NCBI RefSeq assembly: GCF_025457425.1
Contig: NZ_JAMXIA010000001.1
Coordinates: 3,100,001-3,164,000 of the forward strand
Reading direction: 5' to 3'
DNA from: Chryseobacterium foetidum
GTDB lineage: Bacteria > Bacteroidota > Bacteroidia > Flavobacteriales > Weeksellaceae
DNA: 64,000 nucleotides
Position 1 is the stretch's first letter, and each line of letters opens with the position of its first letter. Shown in pieces: positions 53,312-61,608 of the stretch. A program made the position numbers and the translations under genes. The notes beneath the pieces were generated by a model. It was not told where the DNA came from. It saw only the letters and a list, made by a program, of their open reading frames with translations, and ran no database searches.

Positions 53312-53479
53312 TAGTAGTTTATAGTCTTGACCATAAGACACCGAAAAGGGAATATTTGTTACATCGCATGAATGTTAAATAGTGTTAATTAATTTCCGGA
53401 ATTAATCACGGTGAATAGAATACAAACTTTATTCAATAACAGAATAATTTTGGCGTATCCCTTTGCATTCCCAGCCCAC

Positions 53480-53512
53480 AACGCTGGCAGGGTCTGAAAC
53501 CCTGCCAGCGTT
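53480..53512. repeat. Perfect 14-bp-arm palindrome, GC-rich
   Basis: AACGCTGGCAGGGT (53480-53493), loop CTGAA, ACCCTGCCAGCGTT (53499-53512). It is far richer in GC than its surroundings. I recall similar CTGGCAGGGT hairpins as dispersed repeats in Bacteroidota genomes. It is not a normal terminator because no T-run follows. Confidence 0.75.
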
Positions 53513-53528
53513 CCCCTCACCAATGCAA

Positions 53529-53645
53529 GCGGGTCGGGCTATCCGCTGTATCTTTTTTGTCATTGCGAACAACGTAATTTTATCGATTGAACTTTTTTCG
53601 CAATCGCAATCACAAAAAAGGATGCCGCTTCTATCCCTTACGCAA
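53529..53645. repeat. Repeat-like element with imperfect terminal symmetry
   Basis: Starts GCGGGTCGGGCTATCCGCTG and ends CTTCTATCCCTTACGC, with TCTTTTTTG and CAAAAAAGGA as inner inverted parts around a 50-base centre. I recognise GGGCTATCCGCT...TATCCCTTACGC as a recurring intergenic element of flavobacterial genomes (from memory). It would fold into a long imperfect hairpin. Confidence 0.6.
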
Positions 53646-53789
53646 TAGCAGAAAATCAAAATATAGAATGATTAAAACTGGTTTATTTCAAAATTTCTTC
53701 GGTACTTCCTCAATATGAATTGAAAAAATACATTGTTTTTTCGTTCATTATTTTCAATTCAAAATCATCAATGAAAATCTTTCTTTTTG

Positions 53790-53797
53790 TAAATTTG
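53790..53797 (+). promoter_or_regulatory. -7 promoter box of the RhuM gene
   Basis: TAAATTTG matches TAnnTTTG, 19 bases before the start codon. No -33 TTG at standard spacing. Confidence 0.55.
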
Positions 53798-53816
53798 ATT
53801 TCCATTAAAAGAAAAA

Positions 53817-54815
53817 ATGTCAGAAAGCAATATTATCATATACCAAACAGAAGACGGCAAAACCAAAATCGAAACAAGATTAGAGGGCGAAACGGTTTGG
53901 TTAACGATTGAGCAGATGGCAGAATTATTTCAAAAATCTCGTTCTACAATTAATGAACATATTATTAATATTTACAAGGAAGAGGAACTGGATGAAAAAC
54001 ATTCAAAGAGGAAAATCGGAATTTCCGATTTATCTACCAAGCCAACTAATTTTTACAATTTAGACGTCATTATATCAGTTGGTTACCGAGTAAAAAGTCA
54101 TCAGGGAACAAAATTCAGACAATGGGCTACAGCTCGGCTCAAAGAATACATCATCAAAGGTTTTACAATGAATGACGATCTGTTGAAACAGGCAGGCGGT
54201 GGGAATTATTTCGATGAACTTTTAGCTAGAATTCGGGACATTCGTTCGTCGGAAAAGGTTTTTTGGAGAAAAGTTTTGGATATTTATTCAACCAGTATCG
54301 ATTATGACCCTAAGCTTGAAATTTCCGTGCAGTTTTTTCAAACCGTGCAGAATAAAATGCATTGGGCCGCACATGGGCACACAGCTGCTGAGATTATTTT
54401 CAACAGGATTGATGCCAGTAAACCTAATTTGGGATTAACCATTTTTAAAGGTGTAAAACCTACAAAACAGGAGACTGAAATAGCTAAAAATTACTTAACA
54501 GAAAACGAAATCAATATTCTCAACAGAACGGTAACAGCTTATCTCGAACTTGCGGAACTTCAGGCATTAAATCAAAGACCGATGTATATGAAAGATTGGG
54601 TTTCCCGTCTTGATGATTTTTTGAAAATGACAGGTAACGAAATTCTGCAAAATTCAGGAAGCGTAAGTCATGAGCAGGCTCTGAAGAAAGCAAAAGATGA
54701 ATATGAAAAGTATAAACAACAGACAAAAAATTTAATTACCAAAGCAGAAGAAGATTTTCTTAACCAAATTGAGAATACAAGTAAAAAGTTAGGCAATAAA
54801 AACATCAGGAAGTAG
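53817..54815 (+). CDS. RhuM-family protein
   Basis: 332 residues of the RhuM (virulence_RhuM) family. N-terminal DNA-binding-like domain (about 20-100, VWLTIEQMAELFQKSRSTINEHI, KPTNFYNLDVIISVGYRVKSHQGTKFRQWATARL), then the conserved NKMHWAAHGHTAAEIIFNRIDA and a charged coiled-coil tail. The family name comes from a Salmonella pathogenicity island, and members often sit in mobile or defence islands; the molecular function is not settled. Repeat elements upstream and the lone position suggest acquired DNA. Confidence 0.88.
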   Translation: MSESNIIIYQTEDGKTKIETRLEGETVWLTIEQMAELFQKSRSTINEHIINIYKEEELDEKHSKRKIGISDLSTKPTNFYNLDVIISVGYRVKSHQGTKFRQWATARLKEYIIKGFTMNDDLLKQAGGGNYFDELLARIRDIRSSEKVFWRKVLDIYSTSIDYDPKLEISVQFFQTVQNKMHWAAHGHTAAEIIFNRIDASKPNLGLTIFKGVKPTKQETEIAKNYLTENEINILNRTVTAYLELAELQALNQRPMYMKDWVSRLDDFLKMTGNEILQNSGSVSHEQALKKAKDEYEKYKQQTKNLITKAEEDFLNQIENTSKKLGNKNIRK

Positions 54816-54883
54816 TATTTTTCTTTTTAAACATCTCAATTAATTACCAAATAGTCATTCAGTACAATTTCAAATTTCGCAAA

Positions 54884-54891
54884 TACATTTG
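54884..54891 (+). promoter_or_regulatory. -7 promoter box of the SNF2 helicase gene
   Basis: TACATTTG matches TAnnTTTG, 11 bases before the start codon at 54903, which gives a very short leader. No -33 TTG at standard spacing. Confidence 0.55.
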
Positions 54892-54902
54892 TTCCTAATT
54901 TA

Positions 54903-57900
54903 ATGCAGCATCTCAAAAATCAATACATTTTCGAAAACATCAGCCTCTCAGATTTTTCGGTTTTTGATCTGCAGAAATATTGTGCGGAAAAAATTGATAT
55001 TGAGAAAGAAAATTTAAAATATATTCAGCCTTATTTTATTGAAATCAACTCCGCAGTATTTTTCAAACCTGTGTCAAATCTTGATTTTCCAAGTGTTGCG
55101 GTCAACTTAATTGGAAATTCGCTTATTTTAGACTGTCCCTGCCAACAGCCCAAAACAAAATTATGCAACCATCAGGCTCAGGTTTTTTACACAGTTCTTG
55201 AGCGTCCAGATTTGCGCGTTTTCTTTGATGAAAAACTTAGGATGAAAAAACTGCAGGACTTTGCAAAAGAGTATGGACTTGAAAATGAAAGCAACCTCGA
55301 CGAATACTTTCAGTTAGAACACGTTCATTATTCTTTAAAAATAGAACCAAAAATCAAGGAATTAATCAAGTTAAACGCTGACGATCTCCAGAATAAACTC
55401 TTACCAAAAAGTACAGAGAAATTTCCTGAAATAATTACCCGAAACAGTTCCAAAAAACTTTTTTTGGTTCTTAAAAAACATAAATATTACGATAGTTTTG
55501 TCATAGAACTTTTCGAAGCAGAAACCACACAGGCCGGAAAAATTAAAAATCCGTTTACGGTTTTGGAAGCCTCAAATTTAATATGGAAAGCGGAAACCAT
55601 TAACGAGACAAAATTTTTCACCGCCGTTTCCAAATTTGAAAATATTCTCAGCGAAGAGAAAAATGAAGCGGATGTCGAAGCTTTAAAAGTGATAGTGAAA
55701 AACCCACTTAATCTGCCCGTTTTTTATCACGACAAAGACATTTCGGAAAATGTTTCGGCAAAATCCGTTGTTCCGGTAGATTTAAATTTATTAAATGCCG
55801 AAATAGAACTTTCTGTTTTCAAAAAAGAACCTTTCTTTGAAATCACTGGCGGAATTTGGCTGAATGATGTTTTGCAACCTTTTAAAAATATCAAAGTTCA
55901 GTTTAATTATTTTCTTTTTCACGAGAAAACACTGCATTTAATTACCAGTTTGGATATGCTTCGTGTTTTGGAATTTTTCAAAGCCAACCGTGAAATTTTA
56001 CTGATTCACTCATCAAAATTTGAGGAATTTAAACAGAACATTCTCGCGAATCTGGAAAAGCAGATAAAAATCAATTGCGCTTACATCAAACCCGCTACCA
56101 AAAGGCAATTGCAGGAAAAATCCTTTGATGAAAAAACAGAGAAAATCATTTATTTATCAGATGAGAAAGACTATGTTTCGATAACTCCGGTAATGAGATA
56201 CGGACAAGTCGAAGTTCCGGTTTTTTCCAGAAAACAGATTTTTGATACCGACCAAAACGGCAATGTTTTCAAGGTAGAAAGGGATGAAAAAGAAGAAATA
56301 AAATTCACCGCAGCCATCATGCTGCAGCATCCGGAATTTGCCGAACAAATCGAACAGTACGAGTATTTCTACCTTCACAAAGATAAATTTTTGGATGCAG
56401 ACTGGTTTTTGGAAGCCTTCGAAAAATGGAAAGATGAAGGGATTGTTATTTTAGGTTTTAATGAATTAAAAAAGAACAGACTCAACGCCAATAAAGCTGT
56501 GATTTCCATCGCTGTCCTCAGCGGAATCAACTGGTTTAATACAGAAATCACTGCAAAATTCGGCAATCAGAAAGCATCGCTGAAACAGCTGCACAAATCC
56601 ATCAAAAACAAAAGTAAATTTGTACAGTTAGACGACGGAACCAATGGGATTCTGCCTGAAGAATGGATTAAAAAACTCAACCGCTATTTCGATGCTGGTG
56701 AAATTTATGACGAACTTGTAAGAATTCCCAAAAGCAATTTTTTGGATATCAAAAATCTTTTTGAAATGGATGTCCTCAGTAAAGAAGTTGCTGCAGAAGT
56801 CGATTTTTACGACAGAGCTTTGTCTGAAAATAAAAATATTCCCGAAACAGAAGTGCCTTCAGCATTAAATGCCACACTACGGGACTACCAAAAACAGGGT
56901 CTCGACTGGCTGAATTATCTTGATGTTTTCAGTTTCGGAGCTTGTCTGGCAGACGATATGGGATTGGGAAAAACAGTTCAAATCATCGCATTTATCCTTT
57001 CACAGAATAAAAAACATCCGCAAAATACCAATCTGGTCGTGGTGCCGACGTCATTGCTTTTCAACTGGCAGGCAGAAGTTCAGAAATTTGCACCTTCCAT
57101 TAAAATTCTGACGCATTACGGAGCCAGTCGAATCAAAAATACAACTCACTTTGAAGGTCACGAGATTGTATTAACCACTTACGGAACAATGCTTTCAGAC
57201 ATCCGTTTTCTGAAAGATTTTCATTTTAATTACATCTTTTTAGACGAATCTCAGGCCATTAAAAATCCAAATTCTGAGAGATACAGAGCTGCACGCTTAC
57301 TGCAGTCTAGGAACAGAGTTGTTTTAACGGGAACTCCTATTGAAAACAATACTTTTGATATTTATGGTCAGCTTTCGTTTGCCGTTCCGAATCTGTTGGG
57401 GAGCAGGCAGTATTTCAGAGATATTTATTCGATTCCGATAGACAAATTTGAGTACACCAAGCGGTCTCAGGAATTACAGCAGAAAATACAGCCTTTTATC
57501 CTCAGAAGAACAAAAAAGCAGGTCGCAAAAGAGCTTCCCGATAAAACCGAAATGGTAATTTACTGCGAAATGGGTGAGGAGCAAAGAAGAGTTTACGAAG
57601 CCTATGAGAGAGAAATCCGCGAATATATTTCTGCAAAAGACGAGCGGGATCTCCCTAAAAGCAGCATGCATGTTCTGACGGGTTTAACGAAGCTGAGGCA
57701 GATTTGCAACTCGCCCATCCTGTTAAAAGATGAGGAACAGTATGCCGGCGGCTCAGCAAAAATTGAAGCGCTGATGGAGCAGATTGAAAACAAATCTTCA
57801 CAGCACAAAATTTTGATATTTTCACAGTTTGTTTCGATGTTGGATTTAATTAAAGTTGAGCTTCAAAAAAGAGAGATTCAGTTTGAATATCTTACCGGAC

Positions 57901-58253
57901 AGACGAAAAACAGAGCCGCAAAAGTAAATGAATTTCAGGAAAATGAAAATGTTCGTGTATTTTTGATAAGCCTGAAAGCCGGAGGAACAGGTTTAAATTT
58001 AACCGAAGCCGACTATGTTTATCTCGTCGACCCGTGGTGGAATCCCGCCGTTGAAAATCAGGCGATTGACCGCTGTTACCGAATCGGACAGAAGAAAAAC
58101 GTCATTGCTGTAAGACTGATTTGTCCCAACACGGTCGAAGAAAAAATCATGAAATTGCAGCAGTCGAAAAAAGAACTTGCGAATGATTTAATAACAACAG
58201 ACAGCTCGGTTTTCAAAAAATTATCGAAGCAGGATTTGTTGGAATTACTATAG
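54903..58253 (+). CDS. SNF2-family helicase with SWIM zinc finger
   Basis: 1116 residues: a SWIM-type zinc finger (Cys78, Cys80, Cys88, His90) near the N-terminus, about 550 residues of mostly beta sequence, then the SNF2 ATPase. Motif I is ADDMGLGKT (683-691), motif II DESQ (781-784) replaces DEAH, motif III is LTGTPIENN. The helicase C-domain has IFSQFVSMLD, SLKAGGTGLNL and DPWWNPAVENQAIDRCYRIGQ. It is a dsDNA translocase; bacterial members resemble RapA/HepA but carry SWIM. Nucleic-acid remodelling or repair is inferred. A small UPF0158 gene follows after 18 bases. Confidence 0.93.
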   Translation: MQHLKNQYIFENISLSDFSVFDLQKYCAEKIDIEKENLKYIQPYFIEINSAVFFKPVSNLDFPSVAVNLIGNSLILDCPCQQPKTKLCNHQAQVFYTVLERPDLRVFFDEKLRMKKLQDFAKEYGLENESNLDEYFQLEHVHYSLKIEPKIKELIKLNADDLQNKLLPKSTEKFPEIITRNSSKKLFLVLKKHKYYDSFVIELFEAETTQAGKIKNPFTVLEASNLIWKAETINETKFFTAVSKFENILSEEKNEADVEALKVIVKNPLNLPVFYHDKDISENVSAKSVVPVDLNLLNAEIELSVFKKEPFFEITGGIWLNDVLQPFKNIKVQFNYFLFHEKTLHLITSLDMLRVLEFFKANREILLIHSSKFEEFKQNILANLEKQIKINCAYIKPATKRQLQEKSFDEKTEKIIYLSDEKDYVSITPVMRYGQVEVPVFSRKQIFDTDQNGNVFKVERDEKEEIKFTAAIMLQHPEFAEQIEQYEYFYLHKDKFLDADWFLEAFEKWKDEGIVILGFNELKKNRLNANKAVISIAVLSGINWFNTEITAKFGNQKASLKQLHKSIKNKSKFVQLDDGTNGILPEEWIKKLNRYFDAGEIYDELVRIPKSNFLDIKNLFEMDVLSKEVAAEVDFYDRALSENKNIPETEVPSALNATLRDYQKQGLDWLNYLDVFSFGACLADDMGLGKTVQIIAFILSQNKKHPQNTNLVVVPTSLLFNWQAEVQKFAPSIKILTHYGASRIKNTTHFEGHEIVLTTYGTMLSDIRFLKDFHFNYIFLDESQAIKNPNSERYRAARLLQSRNRVVLTGTPIENNTFDIYGQLSFAVPNLLGSRQYFRDIYSIPIDKFEYTKRSQELQQKIQPFILRRTKKQVAKELPDKTEMVIYCEMGEEQRRVYEAYEREIREYISAKDERDLPKSSMHVLTGLTKLRQICNSPILLKDEEQYAGGSAKIEALMEQIENKSSQHKILIFSQFVSMLDLIKVELQKREIQFEYLTGQTKNRAAKVNEFQENENVRVFLISLKAGGTGLNLTEADYVYLVDPWWNPAVENQAIDRCYRIGQKKNVIAVRLICPNTVEEKIMKLQQSKKELANDLITTDSSVFKKLSKQDLLELL

Positions 58254-58271
58254 ATTTTTAAAAAAAATAAT

Positions 58272-58700
58272 ATGAGCACTGAAGAATTAATAATTGAGAT
58301 TGAACAGGAATTGGAAATGGACATGAAAGTGTATGTTCATAAAGACACTTTAAGCCTGTTGATGCTTCCTGACGATGATATGATTGATTTTGCAGACGAT
58401 GAATTCTGGGAAAACGAACAGGAAGAATTAGAGAAAAACTCTGAAAATTATATCGAAGTCGAAAAATGGGACGCTTCTCACTCGTTCAGAATAATGGAAT
58501 CTTTTGCAGAAAATATCTCCGGAAACAGGATTTTACAGGCGAAACTTCTTGACGCTCTGGAAAATTCAAAACCTTTTAAAAACTTCAGAAATATATTAGA
58601 CCGTTATGAAAAATATCTGCAGGAATGGTACAGTTTCAGAGCTTTAAAACAGAGAGAATTTGTGAAAAAACAGCTCACTGCTTTAGAGATTATTCATTGA
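58272..58700 (+). CDS. UPF0158-family protein
   Basis: 142 residues, acidic. The UPF0158 pattern is seen in FADDEFWENEQEELEKNSENYIEVEKWDASHSFRIMESFAE, NFRNILDRYEKYLQEWYSFR. Function unknown. It probably shares the helicase transcript. Confidence 0.8.
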   Translation: MSTEELIIEIEQELEMDMKVYVHKDTLSLLMLPDDDMIDFADDEFWENEQEELEKNSENYIEVEKWDASHSFRIMESFAENISGNRILQAKLLDALENSKPFKNFRNILDRYEKYLQEWYSFRALKQREFVKKQLTALEIIH

Positions 58701-58716
58701 TATAAGTTTCACAGTT

Positions 58717-59112
58717 TTATTTTTCCGCTTTCTCAGAACCCATTTCCGCTTTGATTTTTTCACGGTGCTGCATTCCCCATTTGGTCATTGCACCCACAAC
58801 TTCTTCCAACGTCTGGCTGTAGGGTAGAAGTTCATATTCGATGGTTACCGGAAAGCCACTTTCCACTTTTTTGATGATAAAACCGTTCAGTTCAAGTTCT
58901 TTCAGTTCACTTGAGAGTACTCTTGCCGAAATTCCTGTCACCTGACGCTGGATTTCGGTAAAACGTCTGTTGCCTCTCGCCATAGCGATGATAATCATCA
59001 GTTTCCATTTTCCGCCGATGGCGTACAACGCATCAGAAACGGCCATTAAAACTTTGTGACAGTCTTCTGTAAAAGCCTTGTTATCGGTCTCTGTTTCTTT
59101 AGATTTTGCCAT
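58717..59112 (-). CDS. HxlR-family transcriptional regulator
   Basis: 131 residues with a winged helix-turn-helix of the HxlR/MarR-like type (ALYAIGGKWKLMIIIAMARGNRRFTEIQRQVTGISARVLSSELKELELNGFI). The characteristic family cysteine near the N-terminus is present (TEDCHKV), which may allow thiol or aldehyde sensing. It is divergent from a SnoaL-like gene, with overlapping promoters, so it probably controls that gene and itself. Confidence 0.92.
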   Translation of the reverse strand: MAKSKETETDNKAFTEDCHKVLMAVSDALYAIGGKWKLMIIIAMARGNRRFTEIQRQVTGISARVLSSELKELELNGFIIKKVESGFPVTIEYELLPYSQTLEEVVGAMTKWGMQHREKIKAEMGSEKAEK

Positions 59113-59166
59113 AAATTTGGTTTTTGTTAGTCGCTAACCTTTAGGTAACAACTAATAAAATGTAAG

Positions 59167-59174
59167 CAAATATA
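59167..59174 (-). promoter_or_regulatory. -7 promoter box of the HxlR gene
   Basis: On the minus strand TATATTTG, matching TAnnTTTG. It is 3 bases from the divergent -7 box at 59178-59185, so the two promoters compete. ACCT-TT-AGGT (in 59140-59155) between the promoter and the gene is a candidate regulator site. Confidence 0.5.
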
Positions 59175-59177
59175 CTA

Positions 59178-59185
59178 TAATTTTG
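59178..59185 (+). promoter_or_regulatory. -7 promoter box of the SnoaL-like gene
   Basis: TAATTTTG matches TAnnTTTG, 52 bases before the start codon at 59238. Nearly back to back with the HxlR -7 box. Confidence 0.5.
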
Positions 59186-59237
59186 TTCACGAAATAATTA
59201 CTGAAAGTAATTTTAAAATTGATAAAACAACAAAATT

Positions 59238-59672
59238 ATGACACTAGAAATTCTAAAAACAAAAGAAGATTTAAGAAAGCTTATTGACGATTATGCCTAC
59301 CTGGGTGACGAGTGGAAAATCTCAGAAGTAATGGATTTATTCACTCCGGATTTGACCTATAAAGTATTCATGGGCGGAAATCTGGTGGGCAACACTTCAG
59401 GCAGGGAAACGATGGAAAAAGAATTCAACGCTCATGCCTCAGAGGTGAAAAAATATTTTACTTTAAACGGACAGCATACCGTAAATATCGATGGCGATAC
59501 AGCAACCGGCGTTTCTTACAGTCAGATCAAAATGATAAGAGATGTGGAAGGAAAGGATGTTTTAACTGATTACAGCGTGAAGTACGAAGACAATTATGTT
59601 CTGCAAAACGGAAAATGGTTGATTAAAGACAGAATCGCTCATTTTATAATAGTTGAGTCCCGAACAATTTAA
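59238..59672 (+). CDS. SnoaL-like / NTF2-fold protein
   Basis: 144 residues of the nuclear-transport-factor-2 fold: DLRKLIDDYAYLGDEWKISEVMDLFTPD near the N-terminus, then HTVNIDGDTATGVSYSQIK and KYEDNYVLQNGKWLIKDRIAHF. Members are small enzymes (hydrolase, isomerase, dehydratase) or binding proteins; there is no way to say which. Divergent from HxlR. Confidence 0.85.
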   Translation: MTLEILKTKEDLRKLIDDYAYLGDEWKISEVMDLFTPDLTYKVFMGGNLVGNTSGRETMEKEFNAHASEVKKYFTLNGQHTVNIDGDTATGVSYSQIKMIRDVEGKDVLTDYSVKYEDNYVLQNGKWLIKDRIAHFIIVESRTI

Positions 59673-59712
59673 TTATTGTGGGACTTAATATTCTCCAATA
59701 GTTTTTATCTGG

Positions 59713-59742
59713 TAGAATTCTTTGTTTCGGCAGAGAATTCTA
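59713..59742 (+). terminator. Terminator after the SnoaL-like gene
   Basis: Perfect 9-bp stem (TAGAATTCT at 59713-59721, AGAATTCTA at 59734-59742), 12-base loop, T-rich sequence after it, 40 bases from the stop codon. Confidence 0.7.
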
Positions 59743-59811
59743 TTTGATTTTCCATAACATAAAGTAATTTTAAATCAAGAAACTTATGGTTTTTTTTAAC
59801 TGTAAAGCAGA

Positions 59812-60108
59812 TTAACGAAGTTTCAATTCATCATATTCCTTCTTCAGATTTTTATCCAGATAAAACGGCACAAAAGGCAAAACAGATCCTACAAGGTAAA
59901 TGACGATTCGCTTAATGCTCCACTTGTACATAAAAGCAGCAATGATAAGTACGGCGAAGTAAAACAGAAACAAAACCCCATGAATCCAACCGAAGTACTT
60001 TACGGGTTCAGGAATATCAAAAATATATTTGATGGGCATGGCAATAAAAAGCAAAATCAGGTAAGAAATTCCCTCAATAATGGCGGTTTTGCGGTATAGG
60101 TTGATCAT
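59812..60108 (-). CDS. DUF3817 membrane protein
   Basis: 98 residues, mostly three membrane segments (about 8-28, 38-60 and 67-84), with the DUF3817 features GISYLILLFIAMPIKY near the start and FGWIHGVLFLFYF in the middle. Related domains occur as integral membrane proteins of unknown function. Confidence 0.85.
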   Translation of the reverse strand: MINLYRKTAIIEGISYLILLFIAMPIKYIFDIPEPVKYFGWIHGVLFLFYFAVLIIAAFMYKWSIKRIVIYLVGSVLPFVPFYLDKNLKKEYDELKLR

Positions 60109-60152
60109 TTTGATTTAATAAAATTTTGGTTCAGATTTAATTTAAAACTCAA

Positions 60153-60587
60153 TTATCTGCAGCTGCATTCGTTATTTTCACTGATGTATTTGATTGTAGA
60201 TTTGCTCAGTTTTTCTAAAACATCAAGATTTAGATCAGAAAGTTTTTTAAAATAAATACAGGCTTTTGCCATTTTAAATTTTCCCAAATCCTCAAGCAAT
60301 TTTTTATCTTCCTCTTCCGGTGCTGCAACGTAAAGTGAAAATTGTGCTTTTCTCGGAGAAAAACCAATGATCATCGCATCTCCCTCGTGTCCGCTTTCAT
60401 ATTTATAATGATAACTGCCAAAACCAATCATCGTTGGTCCCCACATTTTAGGCTCGTAACCAGACCATTCTTTCATCAGCTCAATCAGCTGAAAACTGTC
60501 CTGTTTTTTCTGCTCACTTTCTACAAATGACTGTATAAATTCGGTAACATCAATTTCGTTTTTTGCCGTTTTATTTTTTGAAGCCAT
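60153..60587 (-). CDS. DUF1801-family protein, second copy
   Basis: 144 residues: acidic N-terminus EIDVTEFIQSFVESEQKKQDSFQLIELM, then the DUF1801 core MWGPTMIGFGSYHYKYESGHEGDAMIIGFSPRKAQFSLYV and a C-terminal FKMAKACIYFKKLSDLNLDVLEKL. Only distantly similar to the product at 14709. A TATTTTTG box lies at 60613-60620. Confidence 0.85.
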   Translation of the reverse strand: MASKNKTAKNEIDVTEFIQSFVESEQKKQDSFQLIELMKEWSGYEPKMWGPTMIGFGSYHYKYESGHEGDAMIIGFSPRKAQFSLYVAAPEEEDKKLLEDLGKFKMAKACIYFKKLSDLNLDVLEKLSKSTIKYISENNECSCR

Positions 60588-60612
60588 AATGAAGTTTCAT
60601 TAAATCTGAATG

Positions 60613-60620
60613 CAAAAATA
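60613..60620 (-). promoter_or_regulatory. -7 promoter box of the DUF1801 gene at 60153
   Basis: On the minus strand TATTTTTG, matching TAnnTTTG, 25 bases before the ATG at 60587. Confidence 0.55.
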
Positions 60621-60974
60621 ATATGGAACATCCAATAAATGAAAGATTTGTTTGAAAAGTTTAAGTAAATCAATATCAATTTTATCTGAACAAGTGAAAT
60701 TTTAGTTAATATTTCAATCAAATGAATTTTCCATTTAAAATTTGGAATAAAAGAGATCTTAAAAATTTAGAAAAACCTCTGTTTCTAATTAAAAAAAAAT
60801 CATATTTAATTCTAATTTTTCATCATTCTAAATTATTCTGTGGTATCGAAAACCTTCGTTAAAAGCCGTACCTTACAGCAAATTGTTTCATATTTAAATT
60901 GTTAAAACTTTGAAATCGCCATTAACAAACTTTTCAAACAAGCAGGAGTGAAGATTGGGCGATTGCATAACTTG

Positions 60975-60990
60975 TCCCGATTGTTCGGGA
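60975..60990. repeat. Small perfect hairpin in the paoA leader
   Basis: TCCCGA-TTGT-TCGGGA, 6-bp stem, 31 bases before the paoA ATG. It could be a dispersed element or an mRNA structure; there is no T-run. Confidence 0.5.
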
Positions 60991-61020
60991 TCACCTAATA
61001 AAAAAAATAAAGATCTACAT

Positions 61021-61608
61021 ATGAAAATACCTTCAATCAGCCGCCGGAAGTTCCTGATGACTTCAGGGCTTCTCGTTTTCTGGGCAGCAATCCCTGTTCA
61101 TGTGAAAGCAGCAGGCGAAAAAGTGCGGAATCTTTTTGTAAAACCCAAAAAAGTTCTTCCGCTGAAAATGAAAGTTAACGGTCAGAATTATGATCTGAAT
61201 TTAGATACAAGAACGACCGTTTTGGATATGCTTCGTGAAAATCTTGATCTTACAGGCTCGAAAAAAGGCTGTGATCACGGTCAGTGTGGTGCATGCACAG
61301 TTCATATCGATGGCGAAAGGGTTTTGAGTTGCCTTACGTTGGCCTGTACCGCTCAGCAGAAAGAAATCACAACCATTGAAGGACTTGCCAACGGAGAAAA
61401 TCTTCATCCGATGCAAAAGGCTTTCATCGAATGCGACGGTTTCCAGTGTGGATATTGCACGCCGGGCCAGATTATGTCGGCAGTGGCCTGTGTGAAAGAA
61501 GGTCATACCGGTTCAGTAGAAGAAATAAAGGAATTTATGAGCGGAAATCTTTGCCGTTGCGGCGCGTATAACGGAATTGTAGAATCTATACAAAAAGTAG
61601 CAGGATGA
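61021..61608 (+). CDS. paoA: Tat-exported [2Fe-2S] subunit of a molybdenum aldehyde oxidoreductase (PaoA-like)
   Basis: Electron-transfer subunit of a periplasmic xanthine-oxidase-family enzyme. 195 residues from the ATG at 61021, with a twin-arginine signal (SRRKFLMTSG, Arg8-Arg9). The plant-type ferredoxin domain has GCDHGQCGACTVH and a fourth Cys in SCLT. The second [2Fe-2S] domain carries CDGFQCGYCTPGQ and GNLCRCGAYNGI. The next gene overlaps by 4 bases. PaoA is preferred to XdhC-like alternatives because of the Tat signal and the cysteine-rich FAD subunit that follows. Confidence 0.9.
   Translation: MKIPSISRRKFLMTSGLLVFWAAIPVHVKAAGEKVRNLFVKPKKVLPLKMKVNGQNYDLNLDTRTTVLDMLRENLDLTGSKKGCDHGQCGACTVHIDGERVLSCLTLACTAQQKEITTIEGLANGENLHPMQKAFIECDGFQCGYCTPGQIMSAVACVKEGHTGSVEEIKEFMSGNLCRCGAYNGIVESIQKVAG

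Larger units (their letters stand above)
53312..53816. other. Intergenic accessory spot with repeat elements
   Basis: About 500 bases between the receptor and the RhuM gene. It holds a GC-rich perfect hairpin, a second repeat-like element and the RhuM -7 box. No gene is supported. Confidence 0.7.
60588..61020. other. Intergenic region before the paoA-like gene
   Basis: 433 bases, AT-rich. Contains the divergent -7 box (60613-60620) and a hairpin at 60975-60990. No gene is supported; a 22-residue upstream extension of the paoA frame begins at 60955 but runs through the hairpin. Confidence 0.5.

Noticed and set aside
53463..53648. A 61-codon frame over the palindromic elements
   Set aside because: It is the chance translation of repeat DNA (hairpin plus inverted element); such frames are often misannotated.
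60955..61020. Upstream start for the paoA-like gene (MGDCITCPDC...)
   Set aside because: It would place 22 residues before the Tat signal and translates the TCCCGA/TCGGGA hairpin; the ATG at 61021 fits the signal peptide.
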